A DNA stretch of 7,660 bases from Bdellovibrionales bacterium (GTDB lineage: Bacteria; Bdellovibrionota; UBA1018), in contig JAGWZD010000093.1 in NCBI GenBank assembly GCA_018968995.1, positions 1-7,660 of the forward strand. The letters run 5' to 3'. A program made the translations under genes and the position numbers. Shown in pieces: positions 1 through 5,249 of this stretch (the stretch's first letter is position 1; each line of letters starts with the position of its first letter). Below the pieces are notes generated by a model that was not told the origin of the DNA, made no database searches, and saw nothing but the letters and a program-made list of their open reading frames with translations.

Positions 1-837
1 ACGGGCGGCACCCAGCAAAATTTCTGCGCCTCACAGACGAGTGCGATGCTGAATACGATTCAGCAATCCCTTGAAAATAAGCGCCTCAGTCTTTCTACCT
101 TGTACCTTCTCATGGAATCTGAGCCCGATGAATCCTCCATTGAAGTGATCCGCTACCCTGGAGGCGACACCAGTAAACCTATCGTTATCAGTAAAAGTGA
201 AACCAACGGCTGGAGCTACGCGGGTAGAATCGAAAACGAGGCACGAGTGGTGAATGACACCGGAGTGGCCATGAACCGCGCCACCGGATGGGCCGTACGC
301 TTGAATGGAAGCGCGCGCCTGACCGGCAAGGACACGGCTTGGGTGATTTACAAGCCCCAACAAACTGCCTGCTACCCTGCAAACCAACCAGTACCCTTTG
401 TTGCGACCAACGCGTATTTGAGCGGAATCCAAATGTGCACCCCAGGTACTTCGCTCAGTTGTCCGTCTGATTCTGGATCTGTCAGCATGGGAGGTACCGG
501 CGCTACAAGTGGTTATTTTACGGATGTGGATGTAGACGATCGCCAAAGCGTTCGCATGGATATCATCCCTTACAGTTCTGCTTGGGCACCCAATCGCACG
601 GTGGCTCCCATGACAGCCACTGCTCGGGGCAGCTTTCAGATGGGTCCAACCATGCTGGCTTATTTACAAAGTAAAAATGGTGGAGTGCTTCCATGCGTGA
701 GCCGAGTGGTCGCGCTCAGCACAGGATTTGACCCCTATCCAGGCTCTGCCGCGGGTCGCACTACACTGTTCTCCACTAAAATTGTGATCCAGTGGCAAGG
801 TAACGCCGGCTCTGGAACTGACGAACTGAGCTTCTAA
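1..837 (+). CDS. 3' part of gene for a probably exported protein of unknown function
   Basis: The reading frame is open from the first base, so the gene begins upstream of the window; 278 C-terminal residues are visible and it ends at a TAA. I do not recognise the family. The visible part has a short helical-looking start (SAMLNTIQQSLENKRLSLST) followed by a Gly/Ser/Thr-rich, beta-type sequence with few lysines. Five cysteines, at about visible residues 9, 124, 146, 154 and 232, suggest disulfide bonds and hence export. The composition resembles surface or pilus-associated proteins, but no signal peptide or prepilin motif is inside the window, so that is only a guess. An internal ATG at position 46 has no convincing ribosome binding site, and the reading continues sensibly upstream of it (NFCASQTSAM), so it is probably not the start. 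The next gene converges on it from the other strand. Confidence 0.75.
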   Translation, partial: TGGTQQNFCASQTSAMLNTIQQSLENKRLSLSTLYLLMESEPDESSIEVIRYPGGDTSKPIVISKSETNGWSYAGRIENEARVVNDTGVAMNRATGWAVRLNGSARLTGKDTAWVIYKPQQTACYPANQPVPFVATNAYLSGIQMCTPGTSLSCPSDSGSVSMGGTGATSGYFTDVDVDDRQSVRMDIIPYSSAWAPNRTVAPMTATARGSFQMGPTMLAYLQSKNGGVLPCVSRVVALSTGFDPYPGSAAGRTTLFSTKIVIQWQGNAGSGTDELSF

Positions 838-906
838 AGGGCCTCTTTTCCATGTATCTGGAACTTTGTGGTCCGACTCCTTTGTACTCTAGGCGTTCAC
901 ATCAGG
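838..906. other. Short convergent intergenic gap
   Basis: This stretch separates the 3' ends of two convergent genes. I see no clear stem-loop followed by a T run on either strand; only a weak near-palindrome just after the first stop (AAAGGGCCTCTTT) is present. Termination here is not visible from sequence. Confidence 0.5.
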
Positions 907-2469
907 TCACGGGCAGCCTCGCGACGGGTAAAGCTCCACTAGTTCTGCCTGACTTATATTTAAACGGACGCCGTCCTGATACAGGTCGCGCGCAAAAAGC
1001 TTTCCAGAGGAGTCGTACCAACCAAAAAATCCGTGAGGTTTTCCGTCTCGGTAACTGAGCACCTGATCAAGCGATCCGTCACTTCGAAAAAGTTTAAAGC
1101 AGCCATGCTTCTGGTCGTTCACCCAAGGGATCTCACCGTAAAGAACACCGTTTTCGTGCCAGTACCGGGCAAGTCCATTTTTCACTCCGTTCACAAGTGG
1201 CTCTCGCTGTCGAAAGGCACCCGAGGGATACTTCACCTCTGCCCATGGGCCTGAGTGAGTTTCAAACTGAGGCAAAGACGTTTTCCAGGCTACCAAATCT
1301 TTGAGCTGGGCCATGGGAACACTAGCCGTAGACTGGGCCTGAGGCTGAGGCTGTGATCGTGATTGCGAAGGTCTTTGAGCTTCCCAGGGGGCCGGAATGG
1401 AGACGAGTTCCTGAATATAGGGCTCATGGAAATACCCTTCTCTGATTCGAAACTCGACGCCCTGTTTTTCAACCATCGAGTAGTAATCGCCTGAGTTCAC
1501 TTGAACAGTTGAGGGAATCTTATAGGGGTTTTCCTTAAACTCCAATCTGAGGTAATTCCGTGTGGTTCGGTTTTTTCCGCTGCCCGTCGTCTGAAAATAT
1601 TTTTTGAGAATCAAGGCCTTGGTGATCTGAGTGGGACTGGTGTCTAAAACTTTATTCATATCTACTAGGGCCTGCACCCCACCAAAAAGAAGCGCGATGA
1701 GTAGACCCCAAAAAAAATCGGTCACTAAAAGCGTCGCCCATGAGGAGCCAGAAAAAAAAAGCCTCACACAAATTAGCCAAAGAACAAAAACGCTTGCCCC
1801 AATAATCAGCCCAGACTTCAGAAAAAAGCTAAAATCGAGTAGCGATATCGTCCGATCGATATCGAGCTGAAAATAAGAGCCCACACCGTAGGCGCAAATC
1901 GCCGTCGTGAGGCACTCCAATAGGATAATGGGACCCAGGCGTCGATCCAGACTGGAGAGAGACAGTTGTATATTGTCGTAAGCCGATTTGAGCTTTTCGA
2001 GATGCGTCAGTAACGGTGCTTGTTGGTCGTCAGGGAGCGGAGTCCCAACCCGCTCCATATGGATAATGCCTCGACGCTCGCTTCGAATTTCGAAAAACCC
2101 CAGGGATTTTAAATGGAGAAGGGTCTCGCGAAGAGAGGATTCTGTGGCAAGTGCGCCGGTAAATCCAGGGTGGTCAGAGGCGATGTAAAACGCTTCATCA
2201 AAACTGGGATCGCCCACCTGAATCTCAGAGCCCAAGCCCAGCTTTTTCACTAACTTTGTCCAGCGGCTCTCCTGTGCCAGTCGAAAGAAAATGTTTCTTT
2301 CCACCTTAAGAAAAAGGTCAGTGGCTATGGACCCATCTTTTTGCTTTTTATTTTTGACGCAAATTTCTAGCCCATTGGCGACCGAAGTGAACTGTATCCG
2401 AAGAAGCAATCCTCGGAATCGATAGAAAAAGCCGATGAAGATGAGAACGAGACGAAAAAGAATCCACAT
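907..2469 (-). CDS. Multi-pass membrane protein with C-terminal YwqK/MORN_2-type repeats
   Basis: This 520-residue protein is in several parts. An N-terminal hydrophobic segment (about 2-24) is followed by a soluble region (25-175) containing the stretch GDPSFDEAFYIASDHP at 86-101, a pattern I associate with uncharacterised bacterial membrane proteins. Three predicted membrane helices lie at about 179-199, 218-239 and 246-266. Residues 281-355 form a beta-rich domain, which may be of the DUF3592 type though I am not certain. A Gln/Pro/Ser linker spans 366-385. The C-terminus has four units in a 24-residue rhythm, beginning at about 414, 438, 462 and 486, each with an early (S/N/D)-G and, in the first three, a late (N/H)-G. 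This is typical of YwqK/MORN_2 repeats, which bacteria use in surface, toxin or adaptor proteins of mostly unknown role. The start is the only reasonable ATG; the AAAGGG before it sits too close to be a good ribosome binding site. Function is not known. Confidence 0.85.
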   Translation of the reverse strand: MWILFRLVLIFIGFFYRFRGLLLRIQFTSVANGLEICVKNKKQKDGSIATDLFLKVERNIFFRLAQESRWTKLVKKLGLGSEIQVGDPSFDEAFYIASDHPGFTGALATESSLRETLLHLKSLGFFEIRSERRGIIHMERVGTPLPDDQQAPLLTHLEKLKSAYDNIQLSLSSLDRRLGPIILLECLTTAICAYGVGSYFQLDIDRTISLLDFSFFLKSGLIIGASVFVLWLICVRLFFSGSSWATLLVTDFFWGLLIALLFGGVQALVDMNKVLDTSPTQITKALILKKYFQTTGSGKNRTTRNYLRLEFKENPYKIPSTVQVNSGDYYSMVEKQGVEFRIREGYFHEPYIQELVSIPAPWEAQRPSQSRSQPQPQAQSTASVPMAQLKDLVAWKTSLPQFETHSGPWAEVKYPSGAFRQREPLVNGVKNGLARYWHENGVLYGEIPWVNDQKHGCFKLFRSDGSLDQVLSYRDGKPHGFFGWYDSSGKLFARDLYQDGVRLNISQAELVELYPSRGCP

Positions 2470-2478
2470 GCCCTTTGA

Positions 2479-2507
2479 ATTATTTCAGGTTTCCGGTGGG
2501 GCCGCAA
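2479..2507 (-). promoter_or_regulatory. Possible promoter of the YwqK-repeat membrane protein
   Basis: On the minus strand a TTGCGG (about 2502-2507) stands 17 bases before AATAAT (2479-2484). The -10 is preceded by TGA, giving an extended -10 element (TG-n). Transcription would start only a few bases before the ATG at 2469, giving a nearly leaderless message and fitting the poor ribosome binding site. The matches are imperfect, so this is a candidate only. Confidence 0.3.
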
Positions 2508-2543
2508 ATCCATTCAAGATACTGGCATGCACAGGCTTCCGCG

Positions 2544-3098
2544 CTAGCTAGTTTGATCGAGTTTGAGATTCGCCACAAGGTAATCTACAAAATGACGAAC
2601 CTTAGGTGCGAGGTAGCGCTGAGCTGGAAATACCGCGTGAACTGGAATCTCAGGAGAAGTCCACTCAGGCAGAACCCGGATGAGCCTCCTTTTGCGCACC
2701 TCCTCGCGCATCAACAGAGTGGGACTGAAGCTCACGCCCAGGCCGGCGATCGCCGCCGAACGTAGCGCCCAATGATTATTTGCAATTAATCTAGGCGTCA
2801 TCTGAACTGTTCGCTCTGTGCCCTCTTTTACCAGGGTCCACTCGGAGTGGTGATCCGGACGATTGAAAATCAGGGCAGGAACATTCTTCAGTTGGTCGAC
2901 ACGATCCATTCGATACTGCTTCAAAAGCTTCGGACTTGCATAAAGCCCATATCTAAGCGATCCCAACTTTCGGCTCGACAGGGTCGAATCCTCGAGATTT
3001 CCGAGTCGAACTGCTAGATCGAACCCGTCATGAACCAGGTCGATAAAACGTCCAGTAAGATCGATCTCGCCTTCTCGAAATTTCGAGAAATACCGAAA
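2544..3098 (-). pseudogene. LysR-type regulator remnant lacking its DNA-binding half
   Basis: Read on the minus strand, about 185 codons ending in TAG at 2544 match the effector-binding domain of LysR-family regulators. Visible hallmarks are GEIDLTGRFIDLVHDGFDLA, the RLGNLEDSTLSSRKLGSLRYGLYASP region, a WTL segment, and RSAAIAGLGVSFSPTLL followed by LPEW near the end. This is the usual order of the two substrate-binding subdomains. A full LysR protein has about 300 residues with a winged helix-turn-helix in the first 60. Here recognisable similarity starts at about position 3098, so roughly the first 100 residues, including the whole DNA-binding domain, are missing. The reading frame stays open upstream to 3398, but that part is antisense to the Fic gene and reads as nonsense (Arg/Leu/Ser-rich, no helix-turn-helix). 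The remaining coding part has no stop or frameshift, which suggests a recent loss. It cannot act as a LysR regulator as it stands. Confidence 0.8.
3072..3089. repeat. Perfect 18-base palindrome upstream of the Fic promoter
   Basis: TTCTCGAAATTTCGAGAA equals its own reverse complement over all 18 bases. It lies within the LysR remnant, about 20 bases upstream of the predicted -35 box of the Fic gene. It could be an upstream operator or simply part of the old LysR coding sequence (it encodes the FSKFRE stretch). Its role is unknown. Confidence 0.5.
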
Positions 3099-3108
3099 CG
3101 TGCGAGGC

Positions 3109-3137
3109 TTTACACTGATAGTATCAAATGATACTAT
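3109..3137 (+). promoter_or_regulatory. Predicted promoter of the Fic gene
   Basis: A -35-like TTTACA (3109-3114, one mismatch to TTGACA) is followed after exactly 17 bases by a -10-like TACTAT (3132-3137). Start of transcription is expected about seven bases later, at or next to the ATG at 3145. No Shine-Dalgarno sequence precedes that ATG, so the message is predicted to be leaderless or nearly so. The promoter begins right where LysR similarity ends, so it seems to have arrived with the Fic gene. Confidence 0.5.
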
Positions 3138-3139
3138 CA
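3116..3139. promoter_or_regulatory. Twin-palindrome operator over the Fic promoter
   Basis: Two 11-base boxes, TGATAGTATCA (3116-3126) and TGATACTATCA (3129-3139), are separated by AA. Each box is a palindrome apart from its central base, and the two boxes are exact reverse complements of each other, so there are four TGATA half-sites within 24 bases. They fill the spacer and the -10 element of the predicted promoter, so a bound protein would block RNA polymerase. The winged helix at the C-terminus of the encoded Fic protein is an obvious candidate ligand, but that link is inference. Confidence 0.75.
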
Positions 3140-3144
3140 TAACG

Positions 3145-4107
3145 ATGAAACCCCCCTTTACATTGAATGCCAGGATCCTCAACCTTGTATCGGAGATCAG
3201 CCAGCTGGTCGGCCGATATGAAGGACTGCATGCGCCCATCCCCCAGCCCAAGCTCAGACGACAAAACCGCATCCGCACGATCAAAGACAGCCTTGCCATC
3301 GAAGGCAACACCCTCGATCTCAAGCAGGTAACGGCAATCTTCGACGGCAAACGAGTGGCCGGCAAGCCCCAGGAAATTCGGGAAGTGCAAAACGCCATCC
3401 AGCTTTACTCATCGCTATCTCAGATCAATCCAACGAGCCAACGCGCCTTCTTGAAGGCGCACGGGATCCTCATGAAGGGATTGGTGTCCAAGGCAGGGAC
3501 CTATCGCTCAACTTCCGTGGGTATTCTAAAGGGATCAAAAGTAGCGCATATTGCGCCGCCACCCAAGCAGGTGTCGACTCTCATGGATCAGCTCTTTCGA
3601 TTCCTGAAAATCGAGTCCGAGCTCTCCCCTCTGATCAAAGCCTGCGTGTTTCACTACGAACTCGAGTTCATCCATCCCTTCGAGGACGGAAATGGCCGAA
3701 TGGGACGACTCTGGCAGTCGGTGATCCTGAGTCATTTTCACAGGGCGTTTGAATATCTGCCCGTTGAGTCTATCGTCCGTGATCGGCAAAGTGCCTACTA
3801 CCAATCCCTTGAGGACTCAGACAAGAAAGGCGAATGTTCCGTTTTTATTGAATTCTCGCTGGCAACCATTCGAGACGGCCTGAAAGAATTCTTGAAGGAG
3901 CTGCAACCTACGCCTGAAACGCCAGAATCGCGCTTGAATCTTGCGAGGAGTGAATTCAGCGGGAGGCTTTTTACAAGAAAAGACTATCTCCAGTTCTTCA
4001 AAACGCTCTCAACCGCCACCGCGAGCAGGGATTTGGCCCTAGGGATCGACCAGGGGCTCCTCACGAAGACCGGCGCCAAGGCGACGACACAGTATCGTTT
4101 TGCGTAG
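3145..4107 (+). CDS. Class II Fic-family protein adenylyltransferase with C-terminal winged helix
   Basis: Fic proteins transfer AMP from ATP to Ser/Thr/Tyr hydroxyls of target proteins. In this 320-residue protein the core motif HPFEDGNGRMGR is complete at 177-188, with catalytic His177, the acidic residue Asp181 for the metal, and both arginines. The inhibitory motif of class II enzymes, (S/T)xxxE(G/N), is present before the Fic fold as SLAIEG at 49-54; its Glu53 would reach into the ATP site, so no separate antitoxin is needed and none is seen. An N-terminal helical domain precedes it. Residues about 268-320 (SGRLFTRKDYLQFF, then SRDLALGIDQGLLTKTG) look like a winged helix-turn-helix, as in SoFic-type proteins. 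An upstream in-frame GTG at 3100 is rejected, because it would place the promoter and operator inside the coding region. The ATG at 3145 lacks a ribosome binding site, consistent with a leaderless transcript. The gene appears intact and lies between two gene remnants, suggesting acquisition. The target is unknown. Confidence 0.93.
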   Translation: MKPPFTLNARILNLVSEISQLVGRYEGLHAPIPQPKLRRQNRIRTIKDSLAIEGNTLDLKQVTAIFDGKRVAGKPQEIREVQNAIQLYSSLSQINPTSQRAFLKAHGILMKGLVSKAGTYRSTSVGILKGSKVAHIAPPPKQVSTLMDQLFRFLKIESELSPLIKACVFHYELEFIHPFEDGNGRMGRLWQSVILSHFHRAFEYLPVESIVRDRQSAYYQSLEDSDKKGECSVFIEFSLATIRDGLKEFLKELQPTPETPESRLNLARSEFSGRLFTRKDYLQFFKTLSTATASRDLALGIDQGLLTKTGAKATTQYRFA

Positions 4108-4120
4108 CTAACTGTTCCCC

Positions 4121-4158
4121 TTCATGCGCCCCTTTATGCGAATGAAGTGGCGCATGAA
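4121..4158. repeat. Inverted repeat just after the Fic gene
   Basis: TTCATGCGCC (4121-4130) and GGCGCATGAA (4149-4158) are perfect 10-base complementary arms around an 18-base loop. A competing pairing, ATGCG (4136-4140) with CGCAT (4151-4155), is also possible. No T run follows on either strand, so it is not a standard intrinsic terminator. It may stabilise the 3' end of the Fic message or be a mobile-unit end. Confidence 0.5.
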
Positions 4159-4164
4159 CTAGAA

Positions 4165-4196
4165 AACCCCGAAACACCTTGCGGCATTTCGCGGTT
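4165..4196 (+). terminator. Candidate terminator downstream of the Fic gene
   Basis: AACCCCGAAA (4165-4174) pairs with TTTCGCGGTT (4187-4196) with one mismatch around a 12-base loop. It is preceded by AAA and followed by CTTC, so the T tract is short on the plus strand and the A tract before it could serve the minus strand. It is about 60 bases after the Fic stop. It is the best termination candidate here but of modest quality. Confidence 0.4.
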
Positions 4197-4199
4197 CTT

Positions 4200-4500
4200 C
4201 GAAGTGGTGTGTTCGTATCCTGCTGTAACCATTGCGTAACATCAAACGGGATCGCTTCAATAAAGGCCTGTACTGGAGTTGCTCAGCTGGCCAAAATTAT
4301 TATCTTCCCAACATCTAAGAGTGTTTAAGGTCGTGACTCCACAGGTGTGGCTGCCTCCTGCTGAAACCATCGAGTAAGAGGTTCCTGAATCGATCATTAC
4401 AGGTGAACTCCGGAAAGTAGTGACCTCCGGAACTGGAGTTGATTCTGACTGGTGAAACGGAGTCAATTTTATTTGCCTCGCCAGATAGAAAAGTGTTCAA
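4200..4500 (-). pseudogene. RCC1-repeat protein remnant with a frameshift and two stop codons
   Basis: On the minus strand three successive pieces resemble bacterial RCC1-like (alpha-tubulin suppressor type) repeats. The first, from about 4500, gives KIDSVSPVRIN in one frame. The second, in the next frame from about 4425, gives RSSPVMIDSGTSYSMVSAGG, then SHTCGV and LRCWEDNNFGQLSNSS, close to the usual SPV-ID-GTSYS-ISAGGSHTCG-CWGDN-GQLG pattern but with Gly-to-Glu and Gly-to-Ser changes at conserved positions. That piece stops at a TGA at 4257. Reading on through this TGA and a second TGA at 4242 gives YAMVTAGYEHT, the start of another repeat, ending at about 4200. Between the first and second pieces much of one repeat is missing and the frame shifts. 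The start and most of the original protein are absent. Intact relatives are multi-repeat beta-propeller proteins, often surface or exported; this one is dead. Confidence 0.75.
4403..4432. repeat. Short imperfect tandem repeat inside the RCC1 remnant
   Basis: Two 13-base copies, GTGAACTCCGGAA (4403-4415) and GTGACCTCCGGAA (4420-4432), differ at one base and are offset by 17 bases. They sit at the junction where the two reading frames of the RCC1 remnant meet. The 17-base offset is not a multiple of three, but removing one unit does not by itself restore a clean frame, so it may be only one of several events. Confidence 0.5.
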
Positions 4501-4584
4501 GACGGTACGTGTTAGCCGTTAAATTATCGAGGGAATTGGGCAATCGGCTTTACTCGCGACCTGCTTACTACTCCCCTCACCTTT
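4501..4584. other. Gene-free stretch between the RCC1 remnant and the DUF2461 gene
   Basis: I see no coding sequence, RNA gene or convincing terminator here. In the frame of the RCC1 remnant a stop (TAA on the minus strand at 4519-4521) lies shortly upstream of the recognisable part, so the 5' portion of that gene is not preserved here. Confidence 0.5.
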
Positions 4585-5181
4585 TCAAAATCGCACCCGA
4601 ATCTCCGAAGCAAGCCAGCTCATGAGCGGGACGCAGGGTTCGTAAAGCTTCGCGATCTGGGACGCAAATCGATGCCCACCAAACCCTGAGGGCATGTCGA
4701 GCTCGCGGCCCAGGAGTTTGTAGCCTGCTCTTTTCGCACGAGAGGCAGCGTCGGCAAACGTTCTCTCCGAAGGAAACGTGGTGACCCGCTCTCGAAAGAG
4801 TGCCCGCTGAAGCGGCTCAAACCTCCAGATGCCGCCTCCGATGGCAATGCCGGTTGGATCCAGTCCGAGGTAAAGCGCAGGACCTTCATTGCGCTTAAAC
4901 CTGCGATCCCAGAACAGGCAACCGATCCAGGTCTTGTAGGGTGTCTTGTCGTCAGAGAACCGCGTATCCCGATTGATTCGGTAAACCGACTTTGGTGAAA
5001 CCTCGAGGTGCGGAAGTCGGGAAAGGAGCAAAGGCCTCAGTTCAGCAACGAGCTTGCGTACAGGAATCTTGATCGTCGCCTCGTATTCCTCACGGTTTTG
5101 ATCGAACCACTCGCGCGTATTGTTTCGCTTCAGACGCTTCAGGAAGCGGAGGCTGGATTCATCTAGGTTTTGCGACTTCAC
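4585..5181 (-). CDS. DUF2461 (TIGR02453) family protein of unknown function
   Basis: The 198-residue product carries the family's hallmark blocks: NNTREWFDQNREEYE at 20-34, YRINRDTRFSDDKTPYKTW at 67-85, and GLDPTGIAIGGGIWRFEP at 106-123. DUF2461 proteins are cytoplasmic, widespread and have no established activity; most are somewhat longer (about 220 residues), so this one is slightly short at the C-terminus. I choose the GTG at 5181 because AGGAGGT lies just upstream and the family similarity begins right after it. A longer open frame reaches 5352, but its first codons overlap the end of the hydrolase gene and do not resemble the family. There is no signal peptide. It follows the hydrolase gene by 68 bases on the same strand and could be co-transcribed. 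No stop or frameshift is seen. Confidence 0.88.
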   Translation of the reverse strand: MKSQNLDESSLRFLKRLKRNNTREWFDQNREEYEATIKIPVRKLVAELRPLLLSRLPHLEVSPKSVYRINRDTRFSDDKTPYKTWIGCLFWDRRFKRNEGPALYLGLDPTGIAIGGGIWRFEPLQRALFRERVTTFPSERTFADAASRAKRAGYKLLGRELDMPSGFGGHRFASQIAKLYEPCVPLMSWLASEIRVRF

Positions 5182-5190
5182 TTGGACCGA

Positions 5191-5197
5191 ACCTCCT
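5191..5197 (-). promoter_or_regulatory. Shine-Dalgarno sequence fixing the GTG start of the DUF2461 gene
   Basis: The minus strand reads AGGAGGT, nine bases before the GTG at 5181. It is the strongest ribosome binding site in the window and decides between this start and the longer open frame. Confidence 0.75.
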
Positions 5198-5249
5198 GGA
5201 GAGGGCTCATCTCGATTTAGGAACCATAGCTCACTATCTGCCCTCACCC

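Noticed and set aside
31..546. 171-codon minus-strand open frame opposite the first gene
   Set aside because: It is rich in Arg, His and Ser, has no ribosome binding site and mirrors a plausible plus-strand protein; treated as a shadow.
1844..1866. Clustered CGATATCG palindromes
   Set aside because: They lie inside the coding region for a well-supported membrane protein (LDIDRTISLLD) and fit ordinary codon choice.
3100..3144. GTG at 3100 as the start of the Fic gene, adding 15 residues
   Set aside because: It would put the -35, the -10 and both operator boxes inside the coding sequence, has no ribosome binding site, and the extra residues are not part of the Fic fold.
3099..3398. Extension of the minus-strand LysR frame to an ATG at 3398
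   Set aside because: This part is the antisense of the Fic gene and its operator; the translation has no helix-turn-helix and no LysR similarity.
4403..4432. The 17-base tandem repeat as the sole cause of the RCC1 frameshift
   Set aside because: Deleting one unit leads to a stop codon and does not join the two frames, so another event is needed.
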